Source: an uncultured Oscillospiraceae bacterium (GTDB taxonomy: Bacteria; Bacillota; Clostridia; Oscillospirales; Oscillospiraceae). Taken from it: a stretch of DNA of 24,949 nt. The notes beneath the pieces are model-generated. The model worked only from the letters and a program-made list of their open reading frames with translations. It was not told the DNA's origin and ran no database searches. The stretch is from the NCBI GenBank assembly GCA_934668285.1, contig CAKUNB010000008.1, positions 1-24,949 of the forward strand, written 5' to 3'. Positions 12,422 to 19,186 of this stretch are shown piece by piece (the stretch's first letter is position 1; the number at the start of each line of letters is the position of its first letter). The position numbers and the translations under genes were made by a program.

Positions 12422-14497
12422 TCACGGATTCGGCGCGGCCGTCGGTTCGGTCGGCGCGGCCGTGGGCGGCGTGGTGGGTGCCTCGGTCGGGGCGGTGGTG
12501 TTCTTCGTCGGATCCGGCCCGAGGGAAATGTCAATGGTTACGACAGTGTCCTTCTTGACCTTGGTGTTGGGCAGCTCGCTTTGCGAAATGACCTTGCCCT
12601 TTTCCACCGTTTCGTCATAAAGCTCTTTGACCTCAAAGCCAAGGTTTGCGTCGCGCAGGAGCTGAATGGCCTCCATTTTGCTGAAGCCGAGCACTTGCGG
12701 AACGGTCACCTTGCCGTCGCCGAGGCTGATGTAAAGCGTGATCTGCTGGCCCTTGGTCAGCTCGCTGTCGGCGGCGGGGCTGGTGCGGATAACCTTGCCC
12801 TCCTCGACCTCGTCGTCCTCCTCCTCGAGGAAGACGAGCTTCAGGTTCAGCTCCATCGCCTTGAGCCGCGTCTCGGCGTTTTCCTTGGACTCGTTGCGCA
12901 GCGTCGGCATCTTGTTCGAGCCGAGGCTGACGTACAGCTTGACCTGCTGATTCTTCTCGAGCTTGGTGTCCGCCGCCGGCTCCGTCCGCGTGATGTAGCC
13001 CTTGGTCACGGTATCGCTGCCCTCTTCCTCGGTGACGACCTTCAGTCCCAGCTTCAGGTTTTCGAGCTGCTGAATCGCGTCCGCGCTGGCGCGGTTGACA
13101 AAGTCGGGCATGTCGGAGCCTTCCGAGCCTTTGCTGATGGTAAATGTAACCGTGCGTCCCTTGCGAACCTCGTCGCCCGCGCGCGGGTTTTGCTCGATGA
13201 TATAGCCCTCCTCGTACTCGTCGCTGAATTCCTCCTTGACGTTGTAGAAATCCAGCTTGAGATCGGGGTAGTCGTCCGGATCGAGGTCGATCAGCTTCTT
13301 GCCGACGAAGCTGTTGACGATCACGTTGCCGTCCTCCTGCGTTTCGGAGGTCGCCAGCGGGTCGACCGGCTCGTCGGAGCCGCCCGTCAGCACCACGATC
13401 AGCACGACGGCCAGAATCACCGCCAGCACCGCACCGGCGATAATGCCGATGGTCAGATTCCGCTTGCGCTTCTCAGCGGCAAGCTCCTTTTCGCGGCGCG
13501 CCCGCTCGGCGCGGCGCTCCTCAGGTGTCCGCCCGTCGGGCTTTGCCGCGCCTCTGGCCGCCGCGTAGCGCTCGGCGTCCGTGCGCGTCATGCCGGTACG
13601 GGGCTGCTGCAGCGGCTGCTGCGGCCGCGGCTGCACCGGCGCGGCCATGCTGTTAAAGTGGAAGGTAATGGCGGGATTCTTCCGGAATTCCTCCATATCG
13701 CGCAGCATTTCCGTCGCGGAGGCATAGCGCGCCTCCGGATTGGAGTTCATCGCGTGCATGGTGATCTGCTCGAGGCCGAGCGGAATGCCGGTCGTCAGCT
13801 CACTGGGCAGCCGTGCACCGCCGTTGATGTGCTGAATTGCCACGGCGACGGGCGTTTCGCCGTCGTAGGGCGTCCGGCCGGTGAGCATTTCGTACATCAC
13901 CACGCCGAGCGAGTACAGGTCGCTGCGGCAGTCGACGCGCGCGCCCTTGGCCTGCTCCGGCGAGATATAATGCACCGAGCCGAGCGCCTCGCGCGTAAGC
14001 GTGCTCTGCGCCGAGCTGATGCGGGCGATGCCGAAGTCAGCAACCTTGATGCTGCCGTCCTTGAGGATCATAATGTTGTGCGGCTTGATGTCGCGGTGAA
14101 CGATGCCGCGGCTGTGCGCATGCTCCAGCGCCTTGGCGATCTGCATGGAAAAATGCAGCGTTTCGCGCCAGTTGAGGCTCCCTTTCCGCTCGAGATACTG
14201 CTTGAGCGTAATGCCCTCGATCAGCTCCATGACGATGTAATCGATATCGCCGGTTCTCGAAACGTCGTAAACGCTGACGATATTCGGATGCGACAGCATC
14301 GCAACCGCCTGCGATTCGGCGTGGAAGCGGCGGCGGAATTCCTGATTCCGAGAGAAATCGTCCTTCAGAATCTTCACCGCCACCAGCCGGTTCAGCCGGT
14401 GATCCAGCGCCTTATACACCACCGCCATGCCGCCTGCGCCAATGGCCTCCAGAATTTCATAGCGGTTATCCAGCAATCTGCCGATATAATTCTCCAT
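12422..14497 (-). CDS. prkC: PASTA-domain Ser/Thr protein kinase (PrkC/PknB)
   Basis: This 691-residue transmembrane kinase senses cell-wall fragments through extracellular PASTA repeats in related species. The kinase domain (about 10-275) has the glycine loop GAGGMAVVYK, lysine K42, HRDIKPHN with D136, DFG at 154-156 and the activation segment SVHYISPEQA. A basic, Arg/Glu-rich juxtamembrane stretch (about 308-347) leads to one transmembrane helix (about 348-371). Four PASTA-like repeats follow at about 389-456, 461-526, 528-593 and 596-660; the first is atypical. The protein ends in a Thr/Pro/Ala-rich tail (661-691). TAGGAG lies five bases before the ATG. The PP2C gene directly upstream encodes its antagonist phosphatase, the standard pairing. 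Confidence 0.97.
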   Translation of the reverse strand: MENYIGRLLDNRYEILEAIGAGGMAVVYKALDHRLNRLVAVKILKDDFSRNQEFRRRFHAESQAVAMLSHPNIVSVYDVSRTGDIDYIVMELIEGITLKQYLERKGSLNWRETLHFSMQIAKALEHAHSRGIVHRDIKPHNIMILKDGSIKVADFGIARISSAQSTLTREALGSVHYISPEQAKGARVDCRSDLYSLGVVMYEMLTGRTPYDGETPVAVAIQHINGGARLPSELTTGIPLGLEQITMHAMNSNPEARYASATEMLRDMEEFRKNPAITFHFNSMAAPVQPRPQQPLQQPRTGMTRTDAERYAAARGAAKPDGRTPEERRAERARREKELAAEKRKRNLTIGIIAGAVLAVILAVVLIVVLTGGSDEPVDPLATSETQEDGNVIVNSFVGKKLIDLDPDDYPDLKLDFYNVKEEFSDEYEEGYIIEQNPRAGDEVRKGRTVTFTISKGSEGSDMPDFVNRASADAIQQLENLKLGLKVVTEEEGSDTVTKGYITRTEPAADTKLEKNQQVKLYVSLGSNKMPTLRNESKENAETRLKAMELNLKLVFLEEEDDEVEEGKVIRTSPAADSELTKGQQITLYISLGDGKVTVPQVLGFSKMEAIQLLRDANLGFEVKELYDETVEKGKVISQSELPNTKVKKDTVVTIDISLGPDPTKNTTAPTEAPTTPPTAAPTEPTAAPNP

Positions 14498-14520
14498 ACC
14501 AACTCCTACCGCTGCTGCGG

Positions 14521-14543
14521 GCCGTTCTCAAACGGCGAACGGC
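14521..14543 (-). other. RNA hairpin between the phosphatase and kinase genes
   Basis: GCCGTTC (14521-14527) pairs perfectly with GAACGGC (14537-14543) around a 9-nt loop in the 69-bp gap between prpC and the kinase gene. No T-run follows on the minus strand, so it is not a standard terminator; it could affect processing or the relative expression of the two genes. Confidence 0.4.
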
Positions 14544-14566
14544 TGCCGAGATAGTTTCTTTCTATA

Positions 14567-15298
14567 TTACAGTGCAACGAGCACCGAGGTCACGTTGTCC
14601 GGCGCGCCGCGCTCCTTTGCGATTCCCAGCAGGCGCTGGCAGCAATCGGCCTTGTTCGCCCCGTGCGCCACCTCGAACAGCAGCTCCTGATCCGCCAGGA
14701 GATTGCTCAGCCCGTCCGAGCACAGCAGAATGCAGTCGCCCTTCTTCGCCGGAACGCGGAACACGTCGGCCAGCACCTGCGGCCCCGTGCCGACGGCGCG
14801 GGTGATGAGATTCTTGCTCGGATGGCTCTTGGCCTGCTCCGGCGTCAGCTCGCCGCGCTGCACCATCAGCTCCACGACCGAATGATCCGTCGTAATGCAC
14901 TGCACACCGTCTCCGTCCATCAGATAGGCGCGGCTGTCGCCGACATTCAGCACCAGCGTGCCCCTACCGTAGGCCAGAACGGCGACCAGCGTCGTTCCCA
15001 TGCCGTCATATTCCGGACTGATCTGCGCATGCTCAAACACGGCGATATTGGCCAGCGAAGCCGCCGAATGCAGCAGCCGCTCCGCCTCGTCGAGCGTCAT
15101 TTCCTGCGTAAATGAGCGCTCGATCTCTCCGGAGAACACCTCGCAGGCCAGCCGGCTTGCAACATTACCGGCCTTCGCGCCGCCCATGCCGTCGCAGACC
15201 AGTGCCGCCAGCGCCCCGCCGGACAGCGGCACAATCCGATAGGCATCCTGATTTTGCTCTCGGACATTCCCGACATCGGTCAGTCCCCAAGCCTCCAT
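14567..15298 (-). CDS. prpC: PP2C-family Ser/Thr protein phosphatase (PrpC/Stp)
   Basis: The 243-residue protein is a metal-dependent PP2C phosphatase that reverses phosphorylation by the adjacent PASTA kinase. The family motifs appear in order: GNVREQNQD near the N-terminus (D18), VCDGMGG with the metal-binding D36, the NVGDSRAYL strand, LLCSDGLSNLL with another metal-binding Asp, and GAPDNVTSVLV at the C-terminus. Length is typical. The start ATG at 15298 follows AAGGGAG. It lies 147 bp after rlmN, the only large gap inside the cluster, which contains a hairpin repeat; a separate promoter for the phosphatase/kinase/rsgA part is possible but none is clear. Confidence 0.96.
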   Translation of the reverse strand: MEAWGLTDVGNVREQNQDAYRIVPLSGGALAALVCDGMGGAKAGNVASRLACEVFSGEIERSFTQEMTLDEAERLLHSAASLANIAVFEHAQISPEYDGMGTTLVAVLAYGRGTLVLNVGDSRAYLMDGDGVQCITTDHSVVELMVQRGELTPEQAKSHPSKNLITRAVGTGPQVLADVFRVPAKKGDCILLCSDGLSNLLADQELLFEVAHGANKADCCQRLLGIAKERGAPDNVTSVLVAL

Positions 15299-15366
15299 AG
15301 GACTTCACTCCCTTCCGAAGATAACAAGTTTCATCCGAATTTTCCCCAATCCGCCGCAGCGTCTTG

Positions 15367-15411
15367 GCTCCCCCTGCGAGGGAGCTCAGACTGTCAAAAA
15401 GTCCGATTTTG
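15367..15411. repeat. stable hairpin plus conserved-looking tail, probable dispersed repeat fragment
   Basis: GCTCCCCC (15367-15374) pairs with GAGGGAGC (15378-15385) around a 3-nt loop, 8 bp with one G-U pair in the RNA of the minus strand. It is followed on the plus strand by CTCAGACTGTCAAAAAGTCC (15385-15404). From general experience, such GCTCCC hairpins and GACTTTTTGACAGTC-type strings recur in intergenic regions of Oscillospiraceae genomes; whether this one does must be tested by search. There is no T-run, so it is not a good terminator. Confidence 0.45.
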
Positions 15412-15445
15412 TCATCGCCACGGCCCGCCTTTGAGTGTCTGTCGG

Positions 15446-16477
15446 TCACGCCTTCCCCAGCTCAAACTGCCGTCTGAGCTGGCCGCAGGAGGCGTTGATG
15501 TCGCTGCCGAGCGTCCGGCGTACCGTCGCGGGCACGCCCGCCTCCTCCAGCGTCTGCTGGAAGCGGCGCACCGTCTCCGGCAGGCTCGGCTTGAGCGGGC
15601 TTTCCTCCACATCGTTGAGCGGGATCAGATTCACATGCGCCGCAATGCCCTTGAGCCGCCGAATCAGCAGCCGCGCCATCTCCGGCGTGTCGTTTACCCC
15701 GCGAATCATCGCGTATTCAAAGGAGATGCGCCGGCCGGTCGTCTCAAAATAGCGCTTGCACGCGGCCAGCAGCGTCTCCACATTGTATTTGTGATTGATC
15801 GGCATAATGCCGTTGCGTACCTCGTCCGTCGGCGCGTGGAGCGAGACGGAGAGGGTCAGTTGCAGGTTCTCCTGCGCCAGCCGGTCGATGTTGTCCACAA
15901 TCCCGCAGGTGGACAGGCTGATGTGCCGCATGCCGATGTTCATGCCCTCCGGACTGTTCACCAGCTCCAGAAAGCGCAGCACCGCGTCGTAATTATCCAG
16001 CGGCTCGCCGATGCCCATCAGCACGATATTGGAAACCGGCAGGCCGGAATCGAGCTGGGTAAAGAGCACCTGGTCGAGCATTTCCGACGGCAGCAGCCGC
16101 CGCACCAGCCCGCCGCGCGTCGAGGCGCAGAAGGCGCAGCCCATCCGGCAGCCGACCTCCGAGGAAATGCACACGGTGTTGCCGTGGTGGTAGCGCATGA
16201 GAACGCTCTCCACGCAGTTGCCGTCGCGCAGCCGCCAGAGGTACTTGATCGTCCCGTCCTTCTGCGATTGCAGCCTCCGCGCGACTGTCGGGCAGGCCAG
16301 CTCATATTCCGATTCCAGCTTTTCCCGCAGGGCGCGGGAGATATCGGTCATCTCGTCAAAGTGCCGCACGCCGCGGTGCAGCCATGTGTACACCTGCTTG
16401 GCGCGGAATTTCGGCTCGCCGAGCGCCGTCAGCTCTGCCGTCAGCTCCGGCAGGGTCATGGATTTGATGTCCTTCAA
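15446..16477 (-). CDS. rlmN: 23S rRNA/tRNA adenine-C2 methyltransferase RlmN (radical SAM)
   Basis: RlmN methylates A2503 of 23S rRNA and A37 of some tRNAs. The 343-residue protein has the radical-SAM cluster C110/C114/C117 (GCRMGCAFC), the N-terminal LGEPKFRAKQVYTWLH segment, and the C-terminal catalytic Cys C331 in GSDINASCGQLR. The start is a TTG at 16477 (KDIKSMTLPELTAEL), supported by AAGGAAGG upstream and by the DIKS-type N-terminus common in clostridial RlmN; an internal ATG at 16459 is less likely. Only four bases separate it from the rsmB stop. Confidence 0.96.
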   Translation of the reverse strand: MKDIKSMTLPELTAELTALGEPKFRAKQVYTWLHRGVRHFDEMTDISRALREKLESEYELACPTVARRLQSQKDGTIKYLWRLRDGNCVESVLMRYHHGNTVCISSEVGCRMGCAFCASTRGGLVRRLLPSEMLDQVLFTQLDSGLPVSNIVLMGIGEPLDNYDAVLRFLELVNSPEGMNIGMRHISLSTCGIVDNIDRLAQENLQLTLSVSLHAPTDEVRNGIMPINHKYNVETLLAACKRYFETTGRRISFEYAMIRGVNDTPEMARLLIRRLKGIAAHVNLIPLNDVEESPLKPSLPETVRRFQQTLEEAGVPATVRRTLGSDINASCGQLRRQFELGKA

Positions 16478-16481
16478 AGCG

Positions 16482-17768
16482 TTATCCTTCCTTCCGCAGC
16501 TTTGCCGCGAAGAATCCGTCCGTTCCGTGGTCGCAGGGCAGGAAGGTCGTCATGGCCGCGGCTTCCAGACCGGAACCCTCCGGATAGACCGCCGCCTCCG
16601 GCGAAAACTCCGGATGCTGCCGCAAAAACGCCTCCACGACCGCCTCGTTCTCCCGCCGCAGGATGGTGCATGTGCTGTACAGCAGCACCCCGCCCGGCCG
16701 GACGTACCGCGCCTGATTGTCCAGAATCGCCAGCTGTAGCTCCGGCAGGCGCTCGGTCTGCGCGAGGTCCTTGTAGCGGATGTCGGGCTTCTTACGAATC
16801 ACGCCCAGTCCCGAGCAGGGTACGTCGCAGAGCACCGCGTCAAATTCCTCGGACCATTCTCCCACCGGCACGGCGGCATCCTGCAGCCGCGTTTCCATGC
16901 CGTCAATGCCCAGCCGCTTTACGCCGCACTCGATAAGCTGCAGCTTGTGCGGGTGGATATCGCAGGAGACGATTTTTCCCTTATTGCGCATGGCAATCGC
17001 CGCAGCAAAGCTCTTGCCGCCGGGCGCTGCGCAGCAATCGAGCACCCGCATCCCCGGCAGCAGGCCAGCCGCCCAGACCGCCGCCCGCGCCGCCGCGTCC
17101 TGCACATAGCACCAGCCGCTGCGAAACGCGTTCAGCTTTTCCAGCTCGCCCGTGCCGCGCACCGTCAGGCAGTCTGGCATCCACGGATGCGGCTGCCACT
17201 GCGCACCGGCCTCGGTCAGTGCCCGCTCCACCTGCGCCGTCGTCGCCTGCAGGGTGTTGACCTGCAGCACCGTCTCGGGCGCCTCGTTGTGGCTCTGCAG
17301 CAGCCGCTCGGCCTTCTCGCCGAACTGCGCCTGCAGCAGCGCCGTCAGCTCCGGCGGATGGCTGTAGCGCGTGGAAAGGTCGTCCGGCAGCTCCGGCTTG
17401 CCCGCCCGCAGGAAGGAGCGCAGCACACCGTTGACCAGACGGGCTGCGGCAGGGTTGGCAAAGCGCTTGGCCTGCCTGACCGCCTCATTCACCGCCGCAG
17501 AGGGCGGAATTTTGTCCAAAAACGTCAGCTGATACACGGCAAGGCGCAAAATTTCCTCTACTGCAGGCTGCAATTTGCCATGCACGAAGGGTCGCAGCCA
17601 GAAGTCGAGCAGCAGACGGTTTTGCAGCACGCCGTAGCACAGGCGGCTTGCCAGCGCGGCCTCGCGCGGCTCCATGCCGCTCAGCAGCTGCTTGAGCGCG
17701 CCGTCCGACCACGCGCCGTCCTTCCGGCAGGCCAGCAGCGCCCGCAGCGCCGCGTCCCTTGCCGTCAT
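16482..17768 (-). CDS. rsmB: 16S rRNA cytosine-C5 methyltransferase RsmB
   Basis: RsmB methylates C967 (E. coli numbering) of 16S rRNA. The 428-residue protein has an N-terminal NusB-like RNA-binding domain (about 1-125, with PPSAAVNEAVRQAKRF and NGVLRSFLR) and a Rossmann methyltransferase domain. Visible motifs are DCCAAPGGKS (244-253, SAM binding), DVPCSGLG with C318, and YSTCT with C367. The two cysteines are the pair used by m5C RNA methyltransferases. The ATG overlaps the fmt stop by 4 bp (ATGA), indicating translational coupling. Confidence 0.96.
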   Translation of the reverse strand: MTARDAALRALLACRKDGAWSDGALKQLLSGMEPREAALASRLCYGVLQNRLLLDFWLRPFVHGKLQPAVEEILRLAVYQLTFLDKIPPSAAVNEAVRQAKRFANPAAARLVNGVLRSFLRAGKPELPDDLSTRYSHPPELTALLQAQFGEKAERLLQSHNEAPETVLQVNTLQATTAQVERALTEAGAQWQPHPWMPDCLTVRGTGELEKLNAFRSGWCYVQDAAARAAVWAAGLLPGMRVLDCCAAPGGKSFAAAIAMRNKGKIVSCDIHPHKLQLIECGVKRLGIDGMETRLQDAAVPVGEWSEEFDAVLCDVPCSGLGVIRKKPDIRYKDLAQTERLPELQLAILDNQARYVRPGGVLLYSTCTILRRENEAVVEAFLRQHPEFSPEAAVYPEGSGLEAAAMTTFLPCDHGTDGFFAAKLRKEG

Positions 17769-18679
17769 AGCGCGATCGGATGGCCGCGGAAATAATCCGC
17801 CGCTGCCATCCGCTTGCCGCCCTCGGCCTGCAGTCTGGTAATGACCAGCACGCCGTCGCCGCAGGCGACCTCAAGGCCCTGCTTCGTCAGCGCCAGCAGC
17901 GTTCCGGCGGGCTTGTCGGTCGTGCGCCCGACCGGGCGCACCTCGTAAATCTTAAAGCGTTTGTCTTGTATCATTGCCGTTGCGACCGGCCACGGATCCA
18001 GCCCGCGCACCTGATCGATGATCTGGCGGCGCGTTTTGCTCCAATCGATGGGGCACAGGGCCTTGGTCAGCATCGGCGCGAAGGTGACCTTGCGCTCGTC
18101 CTGCTTTGTGCGCGTGGCCGTTCCGGCCTCGATGCGCGCCAGCGTGTCGCACAGCAGCTCCGCGCCCAGCTTTGCCAGCCGATCGAGCAGGCTCTGCGCG
18201 TTTTCATACGGCTCGATGGGCGTTTTGCGAATCTCGATGATATCGCCCGCATCCATTTCCACCGCCATATACATCGCCGTCACGCCCGTCTCGTCCAGTC
18301 CGTTGAGGATCGCCCACTGAACCGGCCCCGAGCCGCGCAGCTCCGGCAGAATACTCGCGTGAATGTTGACGCAGCCCAGCGCCGGAATATCCAGCACGCG
18401 CTGCGGCAGAATTTTTCCGTAGGCCACGACGGCAATGACGTCGGGCTTCAGGCTCCTCAGCTCCTCGACCACCGCATCGTCGCGGAAGGTCGCCGGCTGG
18501 AACACGGGCAGGCCTGCTTCAAGCGCGACCTTCTTCACATCGGACATTTCCAGCTTCATGCCGCGATTTTTCGGCATGTCGGGCTTGGTGTAAACACCCA
18601 CGACCTCTACCGGCGCAGTCAGCAGCCGCGTCAGGCAGGTCGCCGCAATGTCCGGCGTGCCCATAAAGACAACTCTCAT
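17765..18679 (-). CDS. fmt: methionyl-tRNA formyltransferase
   Basis: Fmt formylates Met on initiator tRNA. The 304-residue protein starts MRVVFMGTPD at 18679; the longer frame from 18781 is excluded because it runs inside def and an ideal GGAGG lies before 18679. The catalytic residues are N105 and H107 in NIHASILP, and D143 in MDAGD. The C-terminal OB-like domain follows from about residue 205. The family loop after NIHAS reads LPELRGSGPVQWAI, slightly different from the more usual RGAAP. The gene overlaps def by 4 bp upstream and rsmB by 4 bp downstream, so formylation, deformylation and rRNA methylation are coupled. Confidence 0.96.
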   Translation of the reverse strand: MRVVFMGTPDIAATCLTRLLTAPVEVVGVYTKPDMPKNRGMKLEMSDVKKVALEAGLPVFQPATFRDDAVVEELRSLKPDVIAVVAYGKILPQRVLDIPALGCVNIHASILPELRGSGPVQWAILNGLDETGVTAMYMAVEMDAGDIIEIRKTPIEPYENAQSLLDRLAKLGAELLCDTLARIEAGTATRTKQDERKVTFAPMLTKALCPIDWSKTRRQIIDQVRGLDPWPVATAMIQDKRFKIYEVRPVGRTTDKPAGTLLALTKQGLEVACGDGVLVITRLQAEGGKRMAAADYFRGHPIAL

Positions 18680-19173
18680 TCGTCCTCCTCCGCCGCGCCG
18701 CTGTGCAGCTGCTCGATCTCCTCGTCCGTGAGCTTGCGGTAGGCGATTTCGGTGTAGATATGCCCATCCAGATGGTCGCACTCGTGGCAGAGGCAGCGGG
18801 CAATCAGCTCCTCGCTCTCGATTTCAAACCATTCGCCGTCGCGGTCCTGCGCCTTGGCGCGGACGATGCTCGGTCGCTTGACCATCCAGTACTCGCCCGG
18901 CACGCTGAGGCAGCCCTCCATGCCGTCCTGTTCGCCGGAGGTCTCGATGATCTCGGGATTGACCAGCTCCAGAATCTCCTCGCCGGTGTCGATCACAACG
19001 ACCCTCCGCAGAATCCCGATCTGCGGCGCGGCAAGGCCGACGCCGTTCGCCTCGACCAGCGTCTCGGCCATATCGTCGAGCAGCTCGCCCAGCTTTTTGT
19101 CAAATTTTGTCACCGGACGGCAGACCTTGTGCAGGCAAGGCTCCTCAACGGTCAGAATCTTTCGCAGCGCCAC
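18676..19173 (-). CDS. def: peptide deformylase
   Basis: The enzyme removes the N-formyl group from nascent proteins. From a GTG start at 19173 (MALRKILTVEEP) the protein has 165 residues. All three deformylase motifs are present: GVGLAAPQIG (44-53), EGCLS (86-90, with metal ligand C88) and HECDH (130-134, ligands H130 and H134, catalytic E131). The GTG is chosen because AGGAGG lies ten bases before it and the N-terminus then matches the family. The upstream frame from 19227 overlaps priA and would give an unrelated extension. The C-terminus is acidic (GAAEEDE). Confidence 0.96.
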   Translation of the reverse strand: MALRKILTVEEPCLHKVCRPVTKFDKKLGELLDDMAETLVEANGVGLAAPQIGILRRVVVIDTGEEILELVNPEIIETSGEQDGMEGCLSVPGEYWMVKRPSIVRAKAQDRDGEWFEIESEELIARCLCHECDHLDGHIYTEIAYRKLTDEEIEQLHSGAAEEDE

Positions 19174-19186
19174 GGTATCGTTCCTC

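Noticed and set aside
12408..12534. A longer N-terminus of RsgA starting at 12534
   Set aside because: The extra 42 residues are Arg/Pro-rich and overlap the Thr/Pro tail of the kinase; the start at 12408 restores the family N-terminus.
12383..14554. A 723-residue open frame on the plus strand opposite the PASTA kinase gene
   Set aside because: It is an antisense shadow produced by high GC and codon bias; its translation has no recognisable domains, while the minus strand encodes a complete kinase with all motifs.
15165..15449. A 94-residue minus-strand frame starting with GTG on the rlmN stop codon
   Set aside because: Its second half overlaps prpC out of frame, and its first half is a translated hairpin repeat; no ribosome binding site of its own.
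15254..16936. A 560-residue plus-strand frame opposite rlmN and rsmB
   Set aside because: Antisense shadow across two conserved genes; the C-terminal half is Arg/Pro repeats from GC-rich sequence.
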